Shown here piece after piece: positions 24,891-32,679 of a stretch of 64,000 nucleotides of DNA. The stretch is from CAMCHP01 sp036835325 (GTDB taxonomy: Bacteria; Bacteroidota; Bacteroidia; Flavobacteriales_D; Sanyastnellaceae), in NCBI GenBank assembly GCA_036835325.1, contig DAITMF010000001.1, positions 1 through 64,000 of the forward strand. Direction: 5' to 3'. A model generated the notes under the pieces. It saw only the letters and a list, made by a program, of their open reading frames with translations. It had not been told where the DNA came from and did no database searches. The position numbers were made by a program, and so were the translations under genes. Position 1 is the stretch's first letter. Each line of letters opens with the position of its first letter.

Positions 24891-27335
24891 TTACCGCTGA
24901 ATGGTGAAACTGGCCGCCGCGGCGGTTCGTCCGCGTGCGCCGAGCACACGTGCGCGGTACCACCCCGAAGGCAATGCGCTGATATCAAGGGTTTTCTGCT
25001 GTTCTTGGTTCAGTTGCACCGACAGAACTTCCCGACCGGAAGCATCGACTACGGCAATGCGTTGCGCATCGTTCAGCTCATTGCCCCAAGCGATGTCGAG
25101 CGTGGTTGAGGCCGGTACCGGCCAGAGCTTCAACTCAGCTGTACCTTGCTCAAGCGATGCAATTGCCGCCGCAACATCTCCATTCGCAAAGCTGTACTGC
25201 CCCGGCAAGAAGGTGTGCACCACAAATTGCCCGTTTCCGTCAAAATTGTTGCCCGATTGCAAGGTGTAATCGGGATGGATAACCCACGGCTCTGAAGCAT
25301 CGCGGCGGTACACCAGCATCAGATCGTTCTCGTTGAATCCGGTGAGGTCGTAATCGAGATCGGTTTGGTTTGCGCCGAAATACGAAAGGCGACCACGCTT
25401 CTGCAAGCTTTCGGGCCACATACCGTCGATCGTCCAATAGTGGGTTGAGCTCACTTCATCAATGTACGGCGCAAGGTTGTTGTTATCAGGTGCAACCCAG
25501 TGGTGCTCGATGCGCACAAAAGCGCTGTCGCCTTCGTTGATGTTGTCAGTTGCCGTGCGCATTGCGACATACGGACGTTGTGCAAGCACACTGGTGTCGT
25601 CAATGACAAACTCGTAATCCATACGCGCTTGGTTCAGCACACCGTTGGAGTTCAGCGAAATGAACACCGGATCGAAGCTGGTGGAAATGTTCGCCGTGCT
25701 GTACTGGTCGCCCACCATCACTGTAAAGTTGTGCTTCACCCAGTTGGCATCCATGGCAGTGACTTCGAGGGGCACGTTGGTGTAGAAATGGTCGCACTCA
25801 CGAAGCTTCTGCTGCAGGTAAAGCGTGGTGGTGAAGTTGGCTCCGCTTTGGGCGGTTACCGCAGAATCAAGCACGAAATTGCTGAAGCCCGGCGAGAGAA
25901 TGTGGTCATCGAAGAACGCAGTGAGGTCGTAACCGGTGGCCTCTGTAAGCTCATCGCGGAAGATTTGCGGCGTCATGTTGCCAAAAGCCATGTTTTCTTG
26001 TACGGCCTGCATGCCTTGACGGAAGAGCTCATCGCCCAAGTATGCGCGAAGGTTGTGCACCACCGAGGCCCCTTTGTTGTAGGTGTGCCGGCCGTAGATG
26101 TGTTCATCGGGCATGGGCGACATTGGGTGGAAGCCCTCGTCGTCGAGGTGAGCGCGTTCAAGCACAAACAAATGGTTGTCTTTCACGGCGTCGATGAGGC
26201 CTTCTCGTCCGTCGCGTGTTTCATAGAACAAGTGGGCGCTGTACTCAGCCGGACCTTCTTTGAGCCACATGTCGTTGTGCACGACCATGGTCACCACGTC
26301 GCCCCACCAGTAGTGGCCGAGCTCGTGTGCAATGAGTTCGCCATTGCTGTTGAGGTTTTCATTGGCCATGAAGGCCGGGTAAGCGATGTTTGTGGGGATT
26401 TCAAGCGCCCCGGCAGTGGTGTACACATAGCCCACACGCGACCAAATCATGGGGCCCCACCAGTACTCAAGGCCATCGATGATCAGGCCGAGTTCTTGGA
26501 ACGTGTCAATCATGTCGCTGAGGTCGCCGTTTTGTGCAGCAAGCTGCACGTCTATGTCGCCGTATGCCCCTTCATGGATGTAGGTATGCACATCGTAGTT
26601 TGAAGCAGCGATGGCCGATAAGTAGGTCGGAATCGGAATATCAAGGTGAAAGCTTCTGCGGAGGGTATCGCCTCCAAGTTGCACCTCATCAAACAAATCT
26701 CCTTGGCACACTGCCACACGCCCCCCGGCGGAGGTCACGTGGTAAGTGTAGGTCGCACGTTCGAGGAAGGTGTCGAAACAGGGGTACCACACCTTGCCAA
26801 AGTTTGGAGGGATGGTTGTTAAGCCGATGCCCAAATTGTAGATGTAGTTGCTGGCGAAGTAGAACCCGCCCCAGAACGGGTCGCGGTGCGGCTCTCCTTG
26901 GTACCACACGGTCATTTGGTACTCGGTACCTATTGCCGGCGATTCGCTGAAGTACACCTGCAAGGTTTCACCGTCGTACGTATAGTTGAGGTGCGCATCG
27001 CCTTGCTTCACGCTGTCAACGGTAAGTTGATACAAATCGAGCAAAATGCTTTCGCGATCGGGCTCGATTGGCGTGTAGGTAATTGTAGTGGCCGCCGTAA
27101 TCTCTTGCTGCGCGTAACGCGTTACATCAATGTCGATTTCGTAATGGAGAATGTCAATGGTGTCACTTCGCAAAATCGAGTTTTGCAGCAACTTGGCTTC
27201 GGCTGCGCTGAGTTTTTTGGGTTTGGGATGGGGATGGATGTTTTTGTAAAAGTGGCATCCGTCGTAGTCGCGCTGAGCGACAGCCGCTGTTACAGCAATG
27301 GTCGCTGCAAGAAATGTCAGTACACAGGCTTTCAT
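24891..27335 (-). CDS. secreted M1-family aminopeptidase with T9SS type A sorting domain
   Basis: A secreted zinc metallopeptidase of 814 residues. The signal peptide (1-20, ending Ala-Val-Ala-Gln) defines the start at 27335; upstream in-frame codons give no sensible N-terminus. The zinc site HELGH is at 337-341 with the third ligand E360 (HEXXH-x18-E). The exopeptidase motif, usually GAMEN, reads GALEI near residue 310, so the substrate N-terminus contact differs. The last 80 residues form a type A sorting domain (LWPVPASTTLDI, then VVDASGREVL, ending SFTIQR). A CATCCATCC copy at 27232-27240 lies in the region after the signal peptide. A likely role is extracellular peptide degradation. Confidence 0.9.
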   Translation of the reverse strand: MKACVLTFLAATIAVTAAVAQRDYDGCHFYKNIHPHPKPKKLSAAEAKLLQNSILRSDTIDILHYEIDIDVTRYAQQEITAATTITYTPIEPDRESILLDLYQLTVDSVKQGDAHLNYTYDGETLQVYFSESPAIGTEYQMTVWYQGEPHRDPFWGGFYFASNYIYNLGIGLTTIPPNFGKVWYPCFDTFLERATYTYHVTSAGGRVAVCQGDLFDEVQLGGDTLRRSFHLDIPIPTYLSAIAASNYDVHTYIHEGAYGDIDVQLAAQNGDLSDMIDTFQELGLIIDGLEYWWGPMIWSRVGYVYTTAGALEIPTNIAYPAFMANENLNSNGELIAHELGHYWWGDVVTMVVHNDMWLKEGPAEYSAHLFYETRDGREGLIDAVKDNHLFVLERAHLDDEGFHPMSPMPDEHIYGRHTYNKGASVVHNLRAYLGDELFRQGMQAVQENMAFGNMTPQIFRDELTEATGYDLTAFFDDHILSPGFSNFVLDSAVTAQSGANFTTTLYLQQKLRECDHFYTNVPLEVTAMDANWVKHNFTVMVGDQYSTANISTSFDPVFISLNSNGVLNQARMDYEFVIDDTSVLAQRPYVAMRTATDNINEGDSAFVRIEHHWVAPDNNNLAPYIDEVSSTHYWTIDGMWPESLQKRGRLSYFGANQTDLDYDLTGFNENDLMLVYRRDASEPWVIHPDYTLQSGNNFDGNGQFVVHTFLPGQYSFANGDVAAAIASLEQGTAELKLWPVPASTTLDIAWGNELNDAQRIAVVDASGREVLSVQLNQEQQKTLDISALPSGWYRARVLGARGRTAAAASFTIQR

Positions 27336-27340
27336 AGCGA

Positions 27341-27372
27341 CGAAGATAGCGATGAAACTCTTTTGGTTACAA
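27341..27372 (-). promoter_or_regulatory. promoter of the M1 peptidase gene
   Basis: TATCTTCG (minus strand, 27341-27348) ends five bases before the ATG at 27335, with TTG 21 bases upstream (27370-27372). The transcript should begin at or next to the start codon. Confidence 0.6.
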
Positions 27373-27570
27373 TCCGTTTCACAACCAAGCAAGGATGCCT
27401 GACCGCATTTTGGCAAAAAATTCACAAGAATGTGGATGGAGTGTTGAAAACCCCTACATTCGTGGAAACATATACGGCGTAACCGATTAGTATTCATTTA
27501 GTTTTCCCATCCATCACCCCAGGTTTATGCCGTTTCCCCTTCCCTTGTATTCTTTTAATTCCTTTTTATA

Positions 27571-28035
27571 ATGAACATTTTTGTTACCAAACTGAGCCCT
27601 AATGTGACTCAGGAAGAACTCCACAGCCTTTTCGCGCAGTTCGGCACAGTTGCCTCGGCTAAGGTTATTATTGACCGTGAAACCGGGAACTCTAAAGGCT
27701 ACGGCTTTGTCGAAATGGAAGACGAAACCGAAGGTCAAACTGCTATCGACGCACTCAACGACACTGAAGTTGATGGCCGTCGCGTAGTGATCAAAAAAGC
27801 TCGTCCGCGCGAAGAAATGGGCGGCGGTGGCGGCGGTGGTCGTCGTCCGTCATTCGGTGGCGGCGGCGGCGGCGGTTTCAACCGTGAGCGCAGCGGCGGT
27901 TTCGACCGTGACCGTGGTGGCTTTGACCGTGACCGTGGCGGTGATCGCCGTGGTGGTAGTGGCGGCGGTGGTTTTGACCGTGACCGTGGCGGAGATCGCC
28001 GTGGTGGTGGTTTTAACCGCGGTGGATACGACTAA
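27571..28035 (+). CDS. RRM-domain RNA-binding protein with Gly/Arg-rich tail
   Basis: A 154-residue protein. One RNA recognition motif covers about 1-80, with RNP2-like NIFVTKLS and RNP1 KGYGFVEME. The tail (about 88-154) is Gly/Arg/Asp-rich with repeated FDRDRGG units, resembling eukaryotic RGG boxes and cyanobacterial Rbp proteins. Such small RRM proteins are common in Bacteroidota and are thought to bind mRNA, often in the cold. The repetitive DNA at 27820-28030 is this coding tail, not a repeat array. The upstream 235 bases are T-rich and contain CCATCCATCACC near 27507; no clean promoter was seen. A strong terminator follows. Confidence 0.9.
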   Translation: MNIFVTKLSPNVTQEELHSLFAQFGTVASAKVIIDRETGNSKGYGFVEMEDETEGQTAIDALNDTEVDGRRVVIKKARPREEMGGGGGGGRRPSFGGGGGGGFNRERSGGFDRDRGGFDRDRGGDRRGGSGGGGFDRDRGGDRRGGGFNRGGYD

Positions 28036-28056
28036 GCAGTTAATCAACCAACATAC

Positions 28057-28087
28057 AAAGGCCGTCTTTCGAGACGGCTTTTTTTTA
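28057..28087 (+). terminator. terminator after the RRM gene
   Basis: GCCGTCT, loop TTCG, AGACGGC, then eight T. The stem is perfect. Confidence 0.93.
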
Positions 28088-28088
28088 T

Positions 28089-28114
28089 GCTTCTTTTTTT
28101 GGGGATGGATGGGC
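28089..28114 (-). repeat. CATCCATCC plus A-tract motif between convergent genes
   Basis: On the minus strand CCCATCCATCC is followed by CCAAAAAAAGAAGC. It lies between the RRM terminator and the convergent phosphatase stop. No start codon is near, so a purely translational role is unlikely for this copy. Confidence 0.65.
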
Positions 28115-28122
28115 CACCGTGC

Positions 28123-29358
28123 TCACAAAAACCGGCACGAGAGCAACGCCGTGTCGTCAATGTAACCACGCGCTCCGCGAAAGCGGTCAAAGGCCCTAAG
28201 GATGTCGGCGTTGAGAACGTCAACATTGGCCTCACCTGATAGCACAAACTGCCTGCCAAGCTCGGCCAACCGGTGCTCACCAAAAGCTTCGTCGTTCTCG
28301 TTCTCTTGTTCAATCAAACCGTCGGTGTAACACATCACCAACGAACCCGGGTCAAGCGTTAACTCGCCTTCCTGAATTCGCGGAATAACATCCCACATGC
28401 CCACACCAATCGACCCCAAGGTGAGCAATTCGCTCTGCCCGTTCGGATGCACCAATACCGGCGGCGGGTGACCACAATTGATGTAGCGCAATCGGCGCGT
28501 GGCGCGGTCAAACACAGCAATGAACAAGGTGATGTATTTCTCGCCCATTGCGCTGGTCAACACCCGCTCATTGAGCAGGTTCACCGCCTCTTGAAGCGGC
28601 GGATTGACATAGCGAAACAAGGCATTCAGTGAAGCTTGGAAGTTCGACATCAAAAACGCCGCTGATAAGCCCTTGCCCGACACATCGGCCATGCAAAACA
28701 GCATGCGCCCATCAGGAAGTTCGAAGAAATCGTAGTAATCACCCCCAACCTCAATGTGCGGCTTGTACACCGCTGACACATCGTACATGTCGTTGCTTGG
28801 CAAACTCGAGGGCACCAACATGCTCTGCATTTCAGCAGCAAGTTCAAGTTCTTTGCGAATCCGCTCTTGCCGTAGTTTATCTTCTTCAAGCTTGCGGTTT
28901 CGGATGGCGACCAAAATGATGTTCGTGATGGTTTGAATGAACTTCATGTGCTTGATCACCGGCGAGGTGCCTCGTTTCTCTTCGAGGTCTCCAACCAAAA
29001 CACAAGCGAAGGGTTTCCCATCGTTCATTACCGGAATGGCAATGTCAAACGACTCGCGTTTACCACGCGACGTCACATTGAACGAACCTCCAGAAAACAA
29101 CTGGGCTTCATCTTCAGGCTGGATGTCGGGCGGTGAACCCTTAACACCGAAATACAAAGTAGGCTTCCACGTGGTTTCGAGGTGATACAGAATGAGCTTT
29201 TCTATGCTCAAATCGGTTTCCAACACACGGCGATAAAGCGCAAGAAGCGCGTCAACCTCGATGCGTGCATTGATGGCGTGGGTGATTTCCAGCAATGCAT
29301 CGAGTTTGAAGTCTTTAAGTTTTAAGCGCTTTCGGTCGCGTGAGTCAGCTTCGGCCAT
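28123..29358 (-). CDS. GAF-like plus SpoIIE/PPM serine phosphatase
   Basis: A cytoplasmic protein of 411 residues. The N-terminal region (about 15-165) looks like a GAF-type sensor, a short helix (about 165-185) links it, and a PP2C/SpoIIE domain (about 195-410) follows. Metal-site motifs are visible: GGDYYDFFELPDG and MADVSGKGLSAAFLM, then INCGHPPP and MCYTDGLIEQEN. In RsbU-type systems such phosphatases act on anti-anti-sigma proteins. No STAS protein or kinase lies in this window. A TATCTTGC box is 17 bases before the ATG. Confidence 0.88.
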   Translation of the reverse strand: MAEADSRDRKRLKLKDFKLDALLEITHAINARIEVDALLALYRRVLETDLSIEKLILYHLETTWKPTLYFGVKGSPPDIQPEDEAQLFSGGSFNVTSRGKRESFDIAIPVMNDGKPFACVLVGDLEEKRGTSPVIKHMKFIQTITNIILVAIRNRKLEEDKLRQERIRKELELAAEMQSMLVPSSLPSNDMYDVSAVYKPHIEVGGDYYDFFELPDGRMLFCMADVSGKGLSAAFLMSNFQASLNALFRYVNPPLQEAVNLLNERVLTSAMGEKYITLFIAVFDRATRRLRYINCGHPPPVLVHPNGQSELLTLGSIGVGMWDVIPRIQEGELTLDPGSLVMCYTDGLIEQENENDEAFGEHRLAELGRQFVLSGEANVDVLNADILRAFDRFRGARGYIDDTALLSCRFL

Positions 29359-29375
29359 ACCGTTTCAAATCGCGA

Positions 29376-29383
29376 GCAAGATA
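29376..29383 (-). promoter_or_regulatory. -7 box TATCTTGC for the phosphatase gene
   Basis: On the minus strand it ends 17 bases before the ATG at 29358. The -33 region has no TTG. Confidence 0.4.
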
Positions 29384-29421
29384 GCCTTTTACCGTTGAAT
29401 GGCCTTACTGTCGCCCGAGAT

Positions 29422-29449
29422 CTCATCCATCCAAACCCAAGCAAAAACA
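29422..29449 (+). repeat. CTCATCCATCC plus A-rich motif upstream of SET promoter
   Basis: CTCATCCATCC, then AAACCCAAGCAAAAACAAAA on the plus strand. It lies about 20 bases before the promoter at 29467 and 230 bases before the start codon, so it is not a ribosome-binding element here. Confidence 0.65.
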
Positions 29450-29466
29450 AAATACGTGAACGGCCG

Positions 29467-29495
29467 TTGAACAAACCAAAAGTGCCGTATCTTCG
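29467..29495 (+). promoter_or_regulatory. promoter TTG-N18-TATCTTCG
   Basis: TTG at 29467-29469 and TATCTTCG at 29488-29495 with an 18-base spacer. It is the best plus-strand promoter in this gap and predicts a leader of about 175 bases before the SET gene. Confidence 0.7.
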
Positions 29496-29499
29496 ATAC

Positions 29500-29676
29500 A
29501 GTATTGGGCATTGGTGCAGCCCACCCCTCTTTCGATCACGAAACGCGAAACGCACCTGCAACGAAGCAAATGAACAGCGTGCTGGCCTCCGGGTGGAGGT
29601 CTACGCCGGCAGGTGAGCCGTCCGACCTGCCAACCCCGCTCCTTCAGGACGTTTTATCATTTGCTTTTTCCATTTT
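29500..29676 (+). ncRNA. candidate structured leader or small RNA upstream of the SET gene
   Basis: The predicted leader has several stems: GGGC/GCCC near 29510, CCTCC-GGGT-GGAGG at 29586-29599, and GGCAGGT/ACCTGCC at 29608-29631 with a ten-base loop. It does not match a riboswitch class or SRP, 6S or tmRNA pattern that I recognise. There is no T run after the last stem, so it is more likely a structured 5' leader than a terminated RNA. Confidence 0.3.
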
Positions 29677-30276
29677 ATGATTCACCCGCACACGGAGGTG
29701 CGTTACATCTCCAAAGACAAGGGGTACGGCCTTGTGGCTACCCAATTCATCCCAAAAGGTACCATCACTTGGGTTATGGACGCCCTTGACCAAGTATTTG
29801 TCCCCGCCGAAGTTGCAGCCATGCCCGACGCCTACCGCGAAATCATTGATACCTATACCTTTCGCGACCACAAAGGCAATTTCATACTGTGTTGGGACAA
29901 TGCCCGCTTCGTCAACCACAGCTTTCGCAGCAACTGCATGACCACCGCCTACGATTTCGAAATCGCCATTCGCGACATCGAACCCGGTGAAGAATTGACC
30001 GATGATTACGGCTACCTCAACATCACCGAGCCTTTTCAGGCGCTTCCCGAGCGCGGCGTTCGTCGACGAGTGGTTCGTCCGGATGACCTCTTGCATTTTC
30101 ACAAAACGTGGGACAAAAAACTCCTTGCTGCATTTCGCCACTACAACGCTGTTGAGCAGCCGCTTGAGCCGCTGTTGCGCAACGATGTAAAACAAAAGGC
30201 CCGCGGCATTGCCGCAGGCCAAGAGAAAATGGATTCGATTCTCAATTGCTTGTACCGTGAAGCTCTGAGTGCCTAG
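29677..30276 (+). CDS. SET-domain protein (putative protein lysine methyltransferase)
   Basis: A 199-residue protein. The SET domain covers about 5-118: KGYGLVATQFIPKGTITWV at the start, the pseudoknot motif FVNHSFRSNCMTT, and GEELTDDYGY, the expected catalytic Tyr region. The C-terminal 80 residues are helical and lack the Cys-rich post-SET zinc site. SET enzymes transfer methyl groups from S-adenosylmethionine to lysine. Bacterial homologues exist but their substrates are mostly unknown. The gene is alone, behind a long structured leader, with no chromatin-like protein next to it. Confidence 0.85.
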   Translation: MIHPHTEVRYISKDKGYGLVATQFIPKGTITWVMDALDQVFVPAEVAAMPDAYREIIDTYTFRDHKGNFILCWDNARFVNHSFRSNCMTTAYDFEIAIRDIEPGEELTDDYGYLNITEPFQALPERGVRRRVVRPDDLLHFHKTWDKKLLAAFRHYNAVEQPLEPLLRNDVKQKARGIAAGQEKMDSILNCLYREALSA

Positions 30277-30283
30277 TCGGTGC

Positions 30284-30958
30284 CTACATCGGCAAGAGCA
30301 AGTACACCACCAATAGCGCCGTAAAGCTCACCAAGAAAGTCGCAAGGGTCACCGGCCTGTTGCTGCTTTCTTGGTACTTCCTGAAAAAGTACATTGGCAA
30401 GTAGCCAAACAGCAATACGCCGCCTCCAAAGCTAAGCATCGCAGTTGCGTAAGGCCAATGCTGAATCTTAAAGAGTGACCCTGCAACCAACACACTCATG
30501 CCCAAGTATCCCACCACGTGGAACGCTCTCACTGCTGAAGTCTTCGCTCCGCGCAAGTTGTGAATTAACAGAAGGGGTAAAAACGGCATGACCAACAGCG
30601 ACATCCCCAGCACAATTAAAACTGACGCTAAGGGCCAATGCATCACTTTAAAAATGACGCCCACGAATGAGAAGACAGCCACCACGCTGCCCATAATTAC
30701 AGTGATGTTTTTCATGATCATTCGATTTGGAGTTAATACGGAGTAGGTTTCTTTTTGAATGTTCCTGAGGCCCTCTGAGCCGAAGCGCTTCAAGGCCTGG
30801 TTCAACGCGTTCTCAAACGACTCGCCCGCATCAAGCCGCTCTTCGACCATGCTGCACACATGGTCAACCAGATCAAGCTGAAGGCCTTTCTGTTCAACAC
30901 CGCTCATGGCAACACAGGTGTCGATGAGCGCAATTTGGGTTTCGTTTAGGCGATGCAT
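30284..30958 (-). CDS. membrane protein paired with a PadR regulator
   Basis: A 224-residue protein. The first ~65 residues are a soluble helical region (AIKR-type: QLDLVDHVCSMVEERLDAGESF) like the cytoplasmic part of DUF1700-type proteins that accompany PadR regulators. About five or six membrane segments follow from residue 85 on. The sequences IFKVMHWPLASVLIVLGM and LFKIQHWPYATAMLSFGG form an internal repeat (FK-x2-HWP), suggesting duplication. It overlaps the padR gene by 13 bases, so the two are co-translated. In other bacteria such proteins pair with PadR in stress or envelope control. No enzymatic role is apparent. Confidence 0.8.
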   Translation of the reverse strand: MHRLNETQIALIDTCVAMSGVEQKGLQLDLVDHVCSMVEERLDAGESFENALNQALKRFGSEGLRNIQKETYSVLTPNRMIMKNITVIMGSVVAVFSFVGVIFKVMHWPLASVLIVLGMSLLVMPFLPLLLIHNLRGAKTSAVRAFHVVGYLGMSVLVAGSLFKIQHWPYATAMLSFGGGVLLFGYLPMYFFRKYQESSNRPVTLATFLVSFTALLVVYLLLPM

Positions 30959-31302
30959 GGCGAAGGCGATTGGGGTGGGACAAGACCTAGCAGCCGCTGC
31001 ATGGTAGCGGCGAAGGCATTGAACTCGTTTACGCGCTCGATGGCCTCGGCCTTGCCTGTGGTGGTTAGCCGGTAGTACTTGCGCTGACGTTTGCCGATCA
31101 TTTCGACTTCGGTGGTTAACAACCCCTCCGCCTCAAGCTTGTGCAGGGTGGGGTACAAAGCCCCTTCAGTGAGCTGTATGCGGTCGTCGGTTTGCTCTTT
31201 CACGTGGCGGGTAATCTCGTAGCCGTACATGCGATCATTGCCGGCGAGCAGGCTGAGGACGATCGTCCGAAGCGTGCCTTTTATCAATTCATTTGAATAC
31301 AT
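30946..31302 (-). CDS. PadR-family transcriptional regulator
   Basis: A 118-residue winged-helix regulator of the small PadR class. The segment LIKGTLRTIVLSLLAGNDRMYGYEITRHV is the N-terminal DNA-binding part, followed by the LTEGALYPTLHKLEAEGLL recognition region and KYYRLTTTGK wing. An in-frame ATG at 31332 would add ten residues, but it lies inside the palindrome at 31325-31349, which looks like the operator, so 31302 is preferred. PadR proteins usually repress their own operon and respond to a ligand or stress; the inducer is unknown. Confidence 0.9.
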   Translation of the reverse strand: MYSNELIKGTLRTIVLSLLAGNDRMYGYEITRHVKEQTDDRIQLTEGALYPTLHKLEAEGLLTTEVEMIGKRQRKYYRLTTTGKAEAIERVNEFNAFAATMQRLLGLVPPQSPSPCIA

Positions 31303-31324
31303 AGCGCTCAATTGCATCACTAAT

Positions 31325-31349
31325 TTATACATTAGATTCTTATGTATAA
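31325..31349. promoter_or_regulatory. PadR-type operator
   Basis: A perfect inverted repeat, TTATACAT, nine bases, ATGTATAA, just upstream of padR. It matches the ATGT/ACAT half-site rule known for PadR proteins, so autoregulation is likely. It may also affect the divergent gene at 31474. Confidence 0.7.
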
Positions 31350-31456
31350 CGAAAGGTGAAGAAAACTTGTTGCGCTTGCACCTAAAAAAATCGGAAAGCG
31401 CCTTTAGGCATCATGGGGAAGCCAAGAATAGGCATTCATCAACGGACGAATACACG

Positions 31457-31464
31457 TACATTCG
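31457..31464 (+). promoter_or_regulatory. -7 box TACATTCG for the barrel gene
   Basis: It ends nine bases before the ATG at 31474. No TTG element was found. Confidence 0.4.
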
Positions 31465-31473
31465 CACCATAGT

Positions 31474-32619
31474 ATGGCTCATTTGCTCAGAATCATTGCG
31501 CTGTCATTCGCCATTGGATGCGCGCTGCATGCCTCCGCACAAACACAAGAACCTGCGAGAAAGAAGAAGTTCTTTGGCTTCGCAGCCCTTGACGACACCC
31601 TTGCCACTGAAAAAAGCGGCACGGTTGCCATTCCGTTGCTGTACTTCACCCCCGATACACGGTGGGCGTTCGGTGCCGCAGGCGTGCATTACTTCAAACT
31701 CACTCCGAAAGACGGCACTGGCACCGAAACACGCATGTCGTACATCCAGTTTTTGGCCGACTACACCCAGAACCGTCAGCTCGACCTCTGGAGCGTTTGG
31801 AACGTGTTCACCAACAACGAAGACTACCTGCTGAAAGGCGAGCTTCGCTTTCGCAACTTTCCTGACCGGTTCTACGAAATCGGCAACCGCAGCCGCGTTG
31901 AAACCGAAGAGTTCTACTCATACGACCTCGTAAGTTTAAAGGCCCTGTTTCTTAAAAAGGTGCACCCCGGCTTATTTGTTGGCTTCGATTACCACTACGA
32001 GTACGAATTCGGGTTCAGGTACACCGAAGGCGGCTTGCTCGCCAGCGGGGCCATCCCCGGCTCTACCGGAGGAACCGGATCGGCGTTGGGCGGTGTTGCG
32101 GTGCTTGACACCCGCGACAACGTAATCAACGCCTACAAAGGCCGTTTGGCCGAGTTTTCAACCTATTTCTACCGTCCGGCCATTGGTAGCACATTCAATT
32201 TTACCGTCGTCAACGGCCTCTACCAGCAGTATTGGCAGGTGAGGCCCAAGCACGTTTTGGCGCTGCAAACCCGAATTCGTTTGGCGTATGGTGGAGTACC
32301 CTTTCTCGACATGTCAACCCTTGGAAATGACGATCTTCTGCGGGGCTACCCCAAGAACCGTTACCGCGACCGTCACTTTGCAGGCACACAGCTTGAATAC
32401 CGTTTTCCTCTTTTTTGGAGGATTGGATGGGTGGCCTTTGCCGGAGTTGGCGACGTGTTCGACCAAACCACGGATTTGTCATGGGGCGCTGCCAAATACT
32501 CTCTCGGTACCGGGCTGCGCTTTCTTGTTAACCCCGCCGAACGCCTGAATGTGCGCCTTGATTACGGTCGTGGACGGGAAGGAGGTTACTTCTACTTTAT
32601 CGTTTCAGAAGCCTTCTGA
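31474..32619 (+). CDS. outer membrane beta-barrel of the BamA/TamA surface-antigen family, no POTRA
   Basis: A 381-residue outer membrane protein. The signal peptide (1-22) is followed directly by the barrel; no POTRA domain is present. The family signature appears as LLRGYPKNRYRDRH, then FAGTQLEYRFPLFWRIGWVAFAGVGDVF. The C-terminus ends in Phe, the usual barrel end. POTRA-less members are found in Bacteroidota and their job is unclear; some are attached to patatin or phosphatase genes, but none is adjacent here. It is divergent from padR. Confidence 0.85.
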   Translation: MAHLLRIIALSFAIGCALHASAQTQEPARKKKFFGFAALDDTLATEKSGTVAIPLLYFTPDTRWAFGAAGVHYFKLTPKDGTGTETRMSYIQFLADYTQNRQLDLWSVWNVFTNNEDYLLKGELRFRNFPDRFYEIGNRSRVETEEFYSYDLVSLKALFLKKVHPGLFVGFDYHYEYEFGFRYTEGGLLASGAIPGSTGGTGSALGGVAVLDTRDNVINAYKGRLAEFSTYFYRPAIGSTFNFTVVNGLYQQYWQVRPKHVLALQTRIRLAYGGVPFLDMSTLGNDDLLRGYPKNRYRDRHFAGTQLEYRFPLFWRIGWVAFAGVGDVFDQTTDLSWGAAKYSLGTGLRFLVNPAERLNVRLDYGRGREGGYFYFIVSEAF

Positions 32620-32639
32620 CGGTGAACGAAAAATCCACC

Positions 32640-32647
32640 TACCTTTG
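32640..32647 (+). promoter_or_regulatory. -7 box TACCTTTG for the FKBP gene
   Basis: A full consensus -7 box 32 bases before the ATG at 32680. The -33 region has no TTG. Confidence 0.5.
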
Positions 32648-32679
32648 AACCCGATATCACTACTTAAATTTCATACGTT

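Noticed and set aside
25500..26603. Long open frame on the plus strand opposite the M1 peptidase gene
   Set aside because: Composition is that of an antisense shadow (Val/His/Gly-rich), with no domain or start context; the minus-strand gene has zinc ligands and a sorting domain.
27820..28030. Tandem GGT/GAC repeats that look like a repeat array
   Set aside because: They encode the Gly/Arg/Asp-rich tail of the RRM protein in frame; no spacers or direct-repeat pattern of CRISPR type is seen.
29500..29676. Leader as a known RNA (SRP RNA, tmRNA, 6S, cobalamin or TPP riboswitch)
   Set aside because: None of the conserved bases of those classes that I know are present.
30946..31332. PadR start at 31332
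   Set aside because: That ATG lies within the perfect palindrome taken as the PadR operator; the ATG at 31302 gives the normal N-terminus.
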